From a bacterium (lineage in GTDB: Bacteria; Bacteroidota; Bacteroidia; Cytophagales; Cyclobacteriaceae): 64,000 bases of DNA. This document shows positions 15,732 through 24,512 of the stretch, piece by piece. Every line of letters starts with the position of its first letter. Within the stretch, counting starts at the first letter, position 1. Where the stretch lies: the NCBI GenBank assembly GCA_024743255.1, contig JANSWY010000011.1, forward strand, positions 33,168 through 97,167, given 5' to 3'. The notes beneath the pieces were generated by a model that had not been told where the DNA came from, searched no databases, and saw only the letters and a program-made list of their open reading frames with translations. The translations under genes and the position numbers were made by a program.

Positions 15732-17768
15732 TTATTGCTCTTTTGCTTTTACCATTTCATAAGTTCCAAATTGTGCTAAGACTTCCGCTCCGGAAGATTC
15801 TATACTTTGGTCCTCTATGTTTTCATTTAACCTAGTAGCCTTTACATTATCAGTAAGCTGTAGATTAATGATTTGCTTAATCTCATCTTTAAGAGCCGGC
15901 TCGTATATTGGGAATATCACCTCCACTCTGTGATATAAGTTTCTTGTCATCCAATCTGCAGATCCCATGAAAATTTCCTCATTGCCATCATTGTGGAATA
16001 TAAATACCCTTGCATGCTCCAGGTAGCGGTCCACGATTCTTCTCATAGATATATTGTCGCTTAACCCTGGCACACCGGGTCTTAAACAACAAATACTTCT
16101 AATGATCATTTCAACCTTAACTCCAGCCTGGCTGGCCTCATATACTTTATCTATGATGCCTCTTTCTTCCAGGTTATTAAGCTTGATGATAATTTTTGCC
16201 TCCTTACCAGCTTTCGCATTCTCAATCTCTCTGTCTATCAATTCATAGAACTTGTCTACTATGTTGAATTGAGATACCAGCAGATGCTTAAATGCTGTTG
16301 GTTCTTTTCTCTTGTACAGGAATTTGAATACCTGAGCAAGTTCATTCGTCATCCCATCATGACAAGTAAACAGACCATGATCGGCATATATTTTGGCAGT
16401 TTGCTCGTTGAGGTTTCCTGTTCCGAAGAATCCATAGTATTTATTGGATCCATCTTCAAGCTTCTTTTTGATTAGAGCAACCTTAGCATGAACTTTCAAT
16501 CCAGGAATGCTATAAATAATCTTAACCCCAGCTTCCTGCATTTTTGAAGCCCACATTAGGTTATTAGCTTCATCGAACCTTGCTTTTAGTTCCATGAATA
16601 CTTTTACTTTCTTACCGTTTTTGCAAGCACTAATCAATGCATCACCAATCACTGACTTCTCGGCCATTCTATAGAAAGTCACATTGATTTCTGTCACATC
16701 AGGATCAATTGCAGCCTCGTTGAAGAATTGCAATACATAATCATAACTGTGGTATGGAAAGTGTAATAGTTGATCTTTTTCATCAATTGCTGACAACATG
16801 GATCTGTGCTGATCTAATTCCTTATGTTGAATTGCAGGTAGTTTAGGGTATTCCACTTCTTTTCCAAGAGGATTAGGCAACTGGAAATAGTCATTCAGAT
16901 TGTGGTACCTCCCGCCAGAAACCATATCCTTTTCATCTAACCCAAATTGTTCTTGCATATGAGATAGAAGCTCCTCGCTGGTGCTGTTATCATACAAAAA
17001 CCTGGATGGATCTCCCAGATCTCTTTTTGTAATCTGCTTTTCAATCTTACCTACTAAATCTCCACTGTACTCATCATCAATATGCAAGTCAGCGTCTTTG
17101 TTTAGTTTAATACTGATGCACTCTTCAACTTCATAACCAGGGAACACCAGATCCAGATGTAATCGGATAATATCATCAAGGAAAATATATTGATGATTGC
17201 CCCCTTCAACTGGTAATTCAAAAAACCTTGGAAGCTTGTCAGAAGGAATATTCACATAGGCAAAATGTGTTTCTCCATCCTTTTTCAATCTAAAGCTCAA
17301 GTATAATTGTCGGTTGTTAAGGAAATCAGCACCTTTAGATACTTTCCAAATTCTTGGTTTGAGGTAAGCAAGAACCTTGGTCTTAAAATAGTATAGAAGC
17401 GAGCTTTTCTGATCAACTGTAAAATTACCTTCTTTATAGATTGACAACCCCTTCTTTTCTAATTCTCCAAATACCTCACCTAAAGTCTGACCGTAAAGAT
17501 TGAGCTGCTCATTTACCGCAGTATGAAGCTCCTTCAATAAAGCGGATGGATCAAGGTTCAATTTTTTATTGATCTTCTCTTTGTTGATCTTTTCGAGACT
17601 CCTTATTCCAGCTACCCGAACTCTGAAAAACTCATCCAGATTTGAGGAATAAATTGCAAGAAACTTCACTCTGTCCATCAATGGCACAGATGGATCTCTT
17701 GCTTCATTGAGCACTCTCAAATTAAATGTTAACCAACTTAAGTCTCGATTAAAATACTTTTGATCCAT
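15732..17768 (-). CDS. ppk1: Polyphosphate kinase 1
   Basis: 678 residues, normal length for PPK1, which makes polyphosphate from ATP. It has the N-terminal FNRDLSWL(T/S)FN motif, the head domain, and two phospholipase-D-like catalytic domains. The autophosphorylated His is kept in GLKVHAKVAL, as is the second-domain motif DRYLEHARVFIF and SADWMTRN. The segment that reads YAHIGTGN in E. coli is YYGFFGTGN here, so the second, supporting His is Phe. It lies 3 bases downstream of the cyclase gene and is surely co-transcribed with it. Confidence 0.96.
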   Translation of the reverse strand: MDQKYFNRDLSWLTFNLRVLNEARDPSVPLMDRVKFLAIYSSNLDEFFRVRVAGIRSLEKINKEKINKKLNLDPSALLKELHTAVNEQLNLYGQTLGEVFGELEKKGLSIYKEGNFTVDQKSSLLYYFKTKVLAYLKPRIWKVSKGADFLNNRQLYLSFRLKKDGETHFAYVNIPSDKLPRFFELPVEGGNHQYIFLDDIIRLHLDLVFPGYEVEECISIKLNKDADLHIDDEYSGDLVGKIEKQITKRDLGDPSRFLYDNSTSEELLSHMQEQFGLDEKDMVSGGRYHNLNDYFQLPNPLGKEVEYPKLPAIQHKELDQHRSMLSAIDEKDQLLHFPYHSYDYVLQFFNEAAIDPDVTEINVTFYRMAEKSVIGDALISACKNGKKVKVFMELKARFDEANNLMWASKMQEAGVKIIYSIPGLKVHAKVALIKKKLEDGSNKYYGFFGTGNLNEQTAKIYADHGLFTCHDGMTNELAQVFKFLYKRKEPTAFKHLLVSQFNIVDKFYELIDREIENAKAGKEAKIIIKLNNLEERGIIDKVYEASQAGVKVEMIIRSICCLRPGVPGLSDNISMRRIVDRYLEHARVFIFHNDGNEEIFMGSADWMTRNLYHRVEVIFPIYEPALKDEIKQIINLQLTDNVKATRLNENIEDQSIESSGAEVLAQFGTYEMVKAKEQ

Positions 17769-17771
17769 GGG

Positions 17772-19052
17772 TTATAATATTTTGATGACTTCAATTTCTT
17801 TTTCTATTCCTTTCAGCTTTTTATTCCCTAAACTCGACCAATCCGAAACACCATTTTCTATTTGTTCGAAGTAATCTTTAGAGACCAAAAGCCTGCTTTT
17901 AAATTCTTTGTTCAATTGTTCCAATCTGGAAGCTATTATAACAGTTGTTCCTGAAACAGAAAATTGTTTCCTGTTATCATTTCCGATATTGCCAGTAACT
18001 ACATCTCCACTGTGTATCCCCATTCCTATCTGCACCTCCCCAAGTTTTTCAACATGCTGGAAGATTTCCTTAGCTGCCTCCAGTGCCGTCTCCTCATGAT
18101 TGTCTAATCTCACCGGAGCACCAAAGGTCGCCATCAAACCATCTCCAAGGATCTGATTAGTAATTCCATTGTGTTTATTTATTATGTCGATTAAGGGGCT
18201 AAAAAATTTGTTTTGAAAATCAATTACCTGCTCTGGATCTTTGCCCTGAACAAAATTTGTAAACCCTCTGATATCCAGAAATAGAATGGTTACCTCCTTC
18301 TTTGCAGAAACATCCTGATTATCTATTAATGCATCAACAACCTGTTTAGATACTTGCTGACTAAAAAGCTGCTCCATTTGGTTTCGCTCATCTTCATATC
18401 TAACACGTGATTCCAGTAGCTTCCTGAATCTATAAGAAACAAATGCCGCACATCCTGTGGCAATTATGAAAATAACACATCTGATATAATAAAGTGGTGT
18501 AGGTAGTTGCAGAGTGAATTTAGCAGCTTGCTCATTGTATCCAACCGCTAGAGTTATGGCTACAGCATAACACAAAACAATAAGCAGTCCACTTAAAAGA
18601 GTTAGCCTAAAATCCAGGTGTAGAATAGAAATTATCAGGATTGGTATGCATAGAAAAATTACTGGTGTATCAATTAGAGCTGGTAACTCTAATTTATTCA
18701 AAAGAAAGATTAGAATTAATCCAGGTATCAGTGATTCAAGAATTGTCGTACCAATTTTATATCGCATTAGTACACCTTGCCCCTTTTTAAGTCGTCTATT
18801 AATGTGAATCAATGCAATAATCAAATGAGCTACTAAAGCCTGACCACCAATTAGGATTTGGTAATAGTCCATTCTGCTTTTGAAAACTTTAGCTATTTGA
18901 TCCCCGATGATAATGGAATCCAAAATGGCTGAAGTAAACGAAAGCATCATCACCATCAGGAATACGATGAGACGGATTTTCTCAATTTTAGCAAGCTGAA
19001 ACTCAAGTCTGCTGTCACTAAAATTTGTGTTTTGTAAGGTCAATGTTTTCAA
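17772..19052 (-). CDS. Membrane-bound class III adenylate/guanylate cyclase
   Basis: 426 residues. About six membrane helices occupy residues 25-215, followed by a short linker helix and a class III cyclase homology domain (about 250-400). Both metal-binding Asp motifs are present: FLDIRGFTNF and ILGDGLMATFG. The region normally reading GDxVNxAxR is GTTVIIASR, so the purine-contacting Asp is Thr and the transition-state Asn is Ile, while the Arg is kept. It may thus make a different nucleotide or be weakly active. It opens a two-gene operon with ppk1 and is divergent from the universal stress protein (72 bases). Confidence 0.92.
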   Translation of the reverse strand: MKTLTLQNTNFSDSRLEFQLAKIEKIRLIVFLMVMMLSFTSAILDSIIIGDQIAKVFKSRMDYYQILIGGQALVAHLIIALIHINRRLKKGQGVLMRYKIGTTILESLIPGLILIFLLNKLELPALIDTPVIFLCIPILIISILHLDFRLTLLSGLLIVLCYAVAITLAVGYNEQAAKFTLQLPTPLYYIRCVIFIIATGCAAFVSYRFRKLLESRVRYEDERNQMEQLFSQQVSKQVVDALIDNQDVSAKKEVTILFLDIRGFTNFVQGKDPEQVIDFQNKFFSPLIDIINKHNGITNQILGDGLMATFGAPVRLDNHEETALEAAKEIFQHVEKLGEVQIGMGIHSGDVVTGNIGNDNRKQFSVSGTTVIIASRLEQLNKEFKSRLLVSKDYFEQIENGVSDWSSLGNKKLKGIEKEIEVIKIL

Positions 19053-19124
19053 TTCAGTAACTTTCGTTAACTTTAGTTTGATGTCACAATAAACAACCCA
19101 TTTTTTTAAAATTCGCTACTTACA

Positions 19125-19964
19125 ATGGAAATAAAAAATATACTCGTTCCAGTTGACTTTTCAGAAAGCTCAAAGAACGCACTTCGCATAGCCATTGGAT
19201 TGGCCAAAATGAACAACGCTTGTGTGCATATGATTAATGCAGTCCATATTCATGCACCTCATCCGGATGTAACTGGTGGATCATTAATTGAATCTATTAT
19301 CAACGATTACGAAACTCAAGTCCAACAATCATTTGATGAACTGGAAAAAGAAATTGTTGAGCTAAATGAAGTAGAACATGATTCTGAAAAGTTTGTCTCC
19401 TATTTAACGGATGCTATTTATACCTGTATCAAAAAACAGAGTATTGACCTTGTTGTAATGGGTACCAGACAACAACATGAAGAAATTGAACATCTGCTGG
19501 GGACACATGCAACAGATGTAATTGGGTTTTCTGAAGTTCCTGTTTTGGTAATTCCAGGCGGATCAAAACTCTTCAGTCCCAAGAAAATTGCATTTGCTAC
19601 AGATTTGAAAAAAATTCAGGATCCTGAAAGGTTGGAGTCACTAAAGTATTTCGCTGAGGCATTTGGTTCGGAGATTACTCTATTCCACATCACGACCAAT
19701 ATGAGCACGGTAGTTCCAACAGGAGAAAAAATGGAAGAAGCGGAAAAGCTTGAAAATTACCTGGGCAATTTGAAATACAATGTAGATATCATTGAAGAAA
19801 AGAAAGTTTCTGAAGGGATATTCGATTTCATCAAAGAGCACAACATTGATATGTTGGCAATGATGCCGAGAAACCATTCCATTTTTGAGAAAATATTTAA
19901 ATCAAGCGTTTCGAAAAAAGTAGCGATTGATATTGAAATTCCAATGTTAACATTTCATGAGTAA
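19125..19964 (+). CDS. Tandem universal stress protein
   Basis: 279 residues with two USP domains (about 1-145 and 150-279). The first opens with ILVPVDFSESSKNALR, a typical Bacteroidota USP start, and has VVMGTR and VPVLVIPGG. The second opens with KIAFATDLK and ends with IPMLTFHE. The glycine-rich ATP-binding loop is only partly kept (GTHATDV). These proteins respond to stress and energy state. It is divergent from the cyclase-ppk1 operon and overlaps the next gene by 8 bases. Confidence 0.93.
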   Translation: MEIKNILVPVDFSESSKNALRIAIGLAKMNNACVHMINAVHIHAPHPDVTGGSLIESIINDYETQVQQSFDELEKEIVELNEVEHDSEKFVSYLTDAIYTCIKKQSIDLVVMGTRQQHEEIEHLLGTHATDVIGFSEVPVLVIPGGSKLFSPKKIAFATDLKKIQDPERLESLKYFAEAFGSEITLFHITTNMSTVVPTGEKMEEAEKLENYLGNLKYNVDIIEEKKVSEGIFDFIKEHNIDMLAMMPRNHSIFEKIFKSSVSKKVAIDIEIPMLTFHE

Positions 19965-20817
19965 ATACTTGATTAGATCGCTTCAAGAGAGTGATCTGGA
20001 TCAGATGTATGATACATTTATAGAAGCTTTCTCTGATTATCAAATCAGCTTCAACCTTACACGAAAGCAATTTGATCAACGCTTTCTGGAGAAACTCAAT
20101 ATAAATTTTAACCTATCTGTTGGTGCCTTTTATCAAGAAAAGTTGGTAGGATTTATCTTCCACGCTCTCAATGAATATCGGGGGGAACAAATGCTGTATA
20201 ATGGAGGAACGGGAGTAGTGCCAGCGCATCGGGGACAAAAGTTGGTCAACATGATGTATGACCATATCAAAACTTTGATGCGTCAGAATGATATTAAGAA
20301 ATCTGTGTTGGAGGTCATTACAACAAATCATAAGGCCTATAAAGCCTATGAGAAAGAAGGGTTTGTTGATTTGAGACTACTAAAATGTTTCAAATTGACT
20401 TCTCTGCTGGAAAAAGTGGAAAACGACAAAATTCAAATTGAACTAATAGAAAACCCGGACTATAACAGGTACAAATCTTTTACAGATTATGAGCCCTCCT
20501 TCATTGATACCTTTAAACAGCTTCCTTATAATTCAAATGATGTTGTAATAGAAGCAAGAATAGAAAATGAATTGGTTGGCTTCATGGCATTTCAGCCCCA
20601 CCTGGGAAGGATTAGCCAATTGGCAGTGAATAAAAGTGCACGTAGTAAAGGAATTGGTACGGCTCTACTTCTAAAAGCTCAGGAGATCTCTGAAAATAAA
20701 AACCTTACACTACTAAATGTAGATGAAGAAGAATTCGATATGATTAATTTTTTAATCAATCGAGGATTTGAAAACCAGCTCGATCAGTACGAAATGTATC
20801 TGCAATTAGATCAATAA
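19957..20817 (+). CDS. GNAT N-acetyltransferase (tandem domains)
   Basis: 286 residues with two GNAT folds. The first (about 1-150) has an acetyl-CoA loop region around VVPAHRGQKLV and the end strand NHKAYKAYEKEGF. The second (about 155-286) has the clearer loop ISQLAVNKSARSKGIGTALL and NFLINRGF. The substrate is unknown. It overlaps the USP stop by 8 bases, so it is translated with it. Confidence 0.9.
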   Translation: MSKYLIRSLQESDLDQMYDTFIEAFSDYQISFNLTRKQFDQRFLEKLNINFNLSVGAFYQEKLVGFIFHALNEYRGEQMLYNGGTGVVPAHRGQKLVNMMYDHIKTLMRQNDIKKSVLEVITTNHKAYKAYEKEGFVDLRLLKCFKLTSLLEKVENDKIQIELIENPDYNRYKSFTDYEPSFIDTFKQLPYNSNDVVIEARIENELVGFMAFQPHLGRISQLAVNKSARSKGIGTALLLKAQEISENKNLTLLNVDEEEFDMINFLINRGFENQLDQYEMYLQLDQ

Positions 20818-20881
20818 TTTCAGTTTGGAACTAATAGTTTAACCAGTTTTTGTAATTTGTTATTGGTAAGCCCCACTTGGA

Positions 20882-23311
20882 ATGGTATTTAGTGAATTAG
20901 ATAAACTTACTGGAGGAGAAATTATCCAACTTCATCAGGATCTGACAATTTCTCACCTTGTTACTGATAGCAGACGACTAGTTAATTATCAGGGGGCATT
21001 ATTCTTTGCAATTCCTGGAGAGCAGCATGATGGGCATAATTTTATCAAGGCATTATATGAGAGTGGTGTAAAGCAATTTGTTGTTGAAAAACCGGTATCT
21101 GAACTACCCAAAGATTGCAACATCATCAGAGTAGATAATACGCTTGAAGCGCTCCAAAATATCGCTTCAGCACATCGATCTGGGTTTTTCTATCCTATTA
21201 TTGGTATTACCGGATCCAACGCCAAGACAATTGTGAAAGAGTGGCTTGCAACATTTCTTGAAAGGCGATATCATGTAATCAAAAGCCCAAAAAGCTACAA
21301 CAGCCAATTAGGAGTCCCATTATCGGTTTGGCAAATGAATGACAATCATAATCTTGGGATTTTTGAGGCTGGAATTTCCAAACCTGGAGAGATGAAAAAA
21401 CTCGAACGCATCATCAAGCCGGATATTGGAATATTCACAAACATAGGAACCGCACATGATGAGGGTTTTGAATCAAGAGAGCAAAAAATCGGAGAGAAGA
21501 TCTCTTTATTTAAGTCTTCAAAGGCAATTGTATATTGTAGAGATCACTCTGATATCCATGATCAGCTAGCAGTTTTGAAAGGAGTTCAACTAATAAGCTG
21601 GTCTCAAAAACATGAAGAGGCAACCGTAAAATGTGATTTTAATAAGAATCTAATTAAGGTAACTTATCAGCACAAGGAATACTTCTTTAGTACCAGATTT
21701 GAAGATGCTATTTCTATTGAGAATCTACTGCATTGTATTACTGCAAGTCTGGTATTGGGATTCTCTCAACATGACATTCAGGCTGGTATTGATGGAATTC
21801 AGGATGTCAATATGCGTCTTGAAATGAAGCATGGAATCAATGGTTGCTACCTAATTGACGATTCATACAACAATGATTTCTACGGACTTGAAATAGCACT
21901 GGATTTTGTTAATCAGCAGAATCAAAGGCCACAAAAGTCCATTATCCTTTCTGATATTTTACAATCCGGAAAAGATGCTTCTGCACTTTACTATGAAGTG
22001 AATGAACTCCTGAAACGAAAGGGCATTACCAGGTTAATTGGAATTGGGCCTACCATTTCAAAGTCGAAAAATCTATTTGAGCTCGAGACTGATTTTTTTG
22101 AATCAACAGAGGAGTTTCTGGAATCTGACATTTCATTCTCGAGGGAAATGATTTTAATTAAAGGAGGTAGGAAGTTTGAGTTTGAGCGAATTGTAAGGCT
22201 ACTGGAACAAAAGGTTCACAGAACTGTACTGGAAGTCAATCTTGATGCACTATCGCATAACCTAAATTTTTATCGCCAGAAACTTGATGCTTCTACCAAA
22301 ATAATGATCATGGTAAAGGCCTTTGCTTATGGAGGAAGCTATGAGATTGCCAACCTTATGCAATACCATAATGTAGATTACCTGGGTGTGGCTTATACAG
22401 ATGAAGGTGTATTGTTGAGAAAGAACGGTATCAATACACCTATTATGGTAATGAATCCTACAGAGGATAGTTTCCAATCGCTAGAGCAATTTGATCTTCA
22501 TCCGGAAATCTACAGTCAGGAGATGTTGGATAACTACCTCACATTTTTTGCCAACAAAAGCAGAATTCCTGCAATTCATATCAAACTGGAATCTGGCATG
22601 AACAGGCTGGGCTTCAAGGAGGAGAATATTGATAAATTAATAGAATTCATTTGGCAAAATCCGGCATTGAAAATTGCTGGAATATTTACACACCTTGCTG
22701 GATCTGAAAGCTCGGAGCATGAAGAGTTTACACATGGCCAAGTCAAGAAATTCCAGAGAATGGTGGATAAGATTCTTCCCCATCTTCAGGAAAAGCCAAT
22801 TATTCATGTTGTGAATTCGGCGGGAATATTAAAGTATCCCGAGTACCATTTTGACATGGTCAGACTGGGAATTGGTTTATATGGCTTTGAATCAACTGGC
22901 AAAAACCAGCATGACTTAAGAGTGGTCAGTCAATTGAAGACTACCATTTCCCAAATCAAGCATGTTAAAAAAGGGCAGTCTGTTGGCTATTCCAGAGTTG
23001 GGGTGGCAGATAAGAGCGATATGAAAATTGCTGTTTTGGCGATAGGTTATGCTGACGGTTTTAGGAGATCGCTATCGAATGGTATTGGTCAGGTTAATAT
23101 CAATGGCCATCTGGTTCCGGTTGTGGGGAATGTCTGTATGGACATGACCATGGTTGATATCACTGGAATAGATGCAAGAGAAGGTGATGAGGCCATAATT
23201 TTTGGCGATAACCCGACTATCTCTCAATTAGGAGAATGGATGAATACAATTCCTTATGAAATTCTCACTAATGTTAGTGAGCGGGTTAAAAGAGTTTTCT
23301 ATTCAGGTTAA
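20882..23311 (+). CDS. Bifunctional MurF ligase / alanine racemase
   Basis: 809 residues, a fusion known in the Bacteroidota. Residues 1-440 are MurF (adds D-Ala-D-Ala to the UDP-MurNAc tripeptide): substrate loop SRRLVNYQGALFFA, ATP loop GSNAKTIVKEW (Ala replaces the usual Gly), and the DDSYNNDFYG motif. Residues 445-809 are a PLP alanine racemase: Lys in MIMVKAFAYG, the EIYSQEM and KLESGMNRLGF strands, GYSRVG, and GNVCMDMTMVD. One protein thus supplies D-Ala and uses the dipeptide made from it. An ATG at 20882 starts it; 64 bases separate it from the GNAT gene. Confidence 0.96.
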   Translation: MVFSELDKLTGGEIIQLHQDLTISHLVTDSRRLVNYQGALFFAIPGEQHDGHNFIKALYESGVKQFVVEKPVSELPKDCNIIRVDNTLEALQNIASAHRSGFFYPIIGITGSNAKTIVKEWLATFLERRYHVIKSPKSYNSQLGVPLSVWQMNDNHNLGIFEAGISKPGEMKKLERIIKPDIGIFTNIGTAHDEGFESREQKIGEKISLFKSSKAIVYCRDHSDIHDQLAVLKGVQLISWSQKHEEATVKCDFNKNLIKVTYQHKEYFFSTRFEDAISIENLLHCITASLVLGFSQHDIQAGIDGIQDVNMRLEMKHGINGCYLIDDSYNNDFYGLEIALDFVNQQNQRPQKSIILSDILQSGKDASALYYEVNELLKRKGITRLIGIGPTISKSKNLFELETDFFESTEEFLESDISFSREMILIKGGRKFEFERIVRLLEQKVHRTVLEVNLDALSHNLNFYRQKLDASTKIMIMVKAFAYGGSYEIANLMQYHNVDYLGVAYTDEGVLLRKNGINTPIMVMNPTEDSFQSLEQFDLHPEIYSQEMLDNYLTFFANKSRIPAIHIKLESGMNRLGFKEENIDKLIEFIWQNPALKIAGIFTHLAGSESSEHEEFTHGQVKKFQRMVDKILPHLQEKPIIHVVNSAGILKYPEYHFDMVRLGIGLYGFESTGKNQHDLRVVSQLKTTISQIKHVKKGQSVGYSRVGVADKSDMKIAVLAIGYADGFRRSLSNGIGQVNINGHLVPVVGNVCMDMTMVDITGIDAREGDEAIIFGDNPTISQLGEWMNTIPYEILTNVSERVKRVFYSG

Positions 23312-23323
23312 TGCAATTAAAAT

Positions 23324-23668
23324 ATGGCTTACGATGAACATCTGGCCGATAGAATTCGGCAAGTGCTAAAAGAGAAAAATATCCCTGCTGTTGAGAAAAA
23401 GATGATGGGAGGTCTCACCTTTATGGTGGATGAGAAAATGTGCGTTGGTATCGTAAAGTCAGACCTAATGGCTCGTGTAGGTCCTCATAAAATGGATGAG
23501 GCGCTATCCAGAGATGGCTGTAGACCAATGGATTTTACAGGAAGGCCCATGAAAGGATATGTATTTATTTCCCCTGATGGAGTAGATATGGATGACGATC
23601 TCAATTACTTTATTGAGCTCGCTTTAATATTTAATAAGGAGGCTAAGAGTAGTAAAAAGAAGAAGTAA
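23324..23668 (+). CDS. TfoX/Sxy N-terminal domain protein
   Basis: 114 residues, 12 bases after MurF-Alr. The order VEKKMMGGLTFMVDEKMC, then GHYVFISP-type segment (here KGYVFISP), fits the TfoX N-terminal domain family (small stand-alone proteins, several of unknown role). It ends in a Ser/Lys-rich tail. Stand-alone versions are common and need not regulate competence. Confidence 0.85.
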   Translation: MAYDEHLADRIRQVLKEKNIPAVEKKMMGGLTFMVDEKMCVGIVKSDLMARVGPHKMDEALSRDGCRPMDFTGRPMKGYVFISPDGVDMDDDLNYFIELALIFNKEAKSSKKKK

Positions 23669-23683
23669 GTCAGTAAAATTCTA

Positions 23684-23839
23684 TTAACCACAACCTAGGT
23701 TCCTCTTGAAATCTCTATCTGGTAGACCCTGTGGTTTTTCCTTGGAATTCTCGATTTCCGTGTCATCCTCTTTTTGTGCAGCTTTTAGCTTCTCAAATTC
23801 CTTTTCTTTTTCTTTTAGTTTTTTGGTAAACTGGTCCAT
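23684..23839 (-). CDS. 51-residue conserved-type small protein with NLGCG tail
   Basis: An ATG at 23839 (minus strand) opens a 51-codon frame ending at TAA 23684-23686. The protein is a highly charged Lys/Glu helix (about 1-25), an acidic stretch, then a PQGLPDRD turn and the C-terminal end KRNLGCG. I recognise this kind of short Lys/Glu-rich protein with a terminal NLGCG from other Bacteroidota, though no name is assigned. It fills the 238-base space between two convergent-looking neighbours and is the only clear frame there. Confidence 0.7.
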   Translation of the reverse strand: MDQFTKKLKEKEKEFEKLKAAQKEDDTEIENSKEKPQGLPDRDFKRNLGCG

Positions 23840-23906
23840 TTTTTGCTTAACGTTTTAGACAACCAAATGATTCAGAAGTGGGTCATAAAATAAAAAAGCG
23901 CGCAAA

Positions 23907-24347
23907 ATGAAGTACTTACCCCTAGCCATTTCGATTCTATTCCTGGCAAGCTGTAGTCAGGACGAAGTATTGGATGAACTTGTAGAACCAGTTGCTATAG
24001 CCAATATGCATGATTGCCACGAACATGAAAACTGGGATCCCGCCACGGTAAGAAATACACTGGAAGGAACCTGGAGATGGATGTATTCTGTTTGCGATGG
24101 TGAAGCTGATTTCGAAAGATTCGAGGGTATTACGATTTCATTTGAAGGAGTAAACTCATTGAAGTTTTTCAAAGATGGTGAGTTGATTGAAGAAACCGAA
24201 TGGAATCTAAAATCGGAAGATCTAATTTTTAGAATTGAAACTGAAGTGGAGAGCGTATTGCTATCTGGTGATATTTTCTTTTGCAACAACTATCAGTTAG
24301 CAACCAGTAGCGAAGAATGTAAGCAAATGTTCTATCGAGAACTATAG
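23907..24347 (+). CDS. Small lipoprotein, lipocalin-like in outline
   Basis: 146 residues with a lipoprotein signal (SILFLASC). The mature part has NTLEGTWRWMYS followed by alternating strands and short charged turns, an outline seen in small lipocalin-like lipoproteins. Four further Cys (near residues 37, 63, 129 and 138) could form disulfides. No family can be named with confidence. It lies alone upstream of cydA with 165 bases between. Confidence 0.65.
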   Translation: MKYLPLAISILFLASCSQDEVLDELVEPVAIANMHDCHEHENWDPATVRNTLEGTWRWMYSVCDGEADFERFEGITISFEGVNSLKFFKDGELIEETEWNLKSEDLIFRIETEVESVLLSGDIFFCNNYQLATSSEECKQMFYREL

Positions 24348-24512
24348 ATTTTATTCCCATAGTCTACATCTGTTTCATCAACCTTAAAAATACTGAAAAC
24401 ACCCCTATTTTTTGTAACATAAGTTACCCTACAATCCGAATTGGGTAGTACCTTTACGCACCTACCGACCTGGCAGATTTAATAGAATTATCCACTCAAA
24501 ACAGACAATACC

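Noticed and set aside
14505..19052. Complete Pycsar antiphage system
   Set aside because: The cyclase is a multi-helix membrane enzyme in an operon with ppk1, the effector is fused to an HD hydrolase, and the flanks are housekeeping genes without mobile elements; kept only as a possible signalling circuit.
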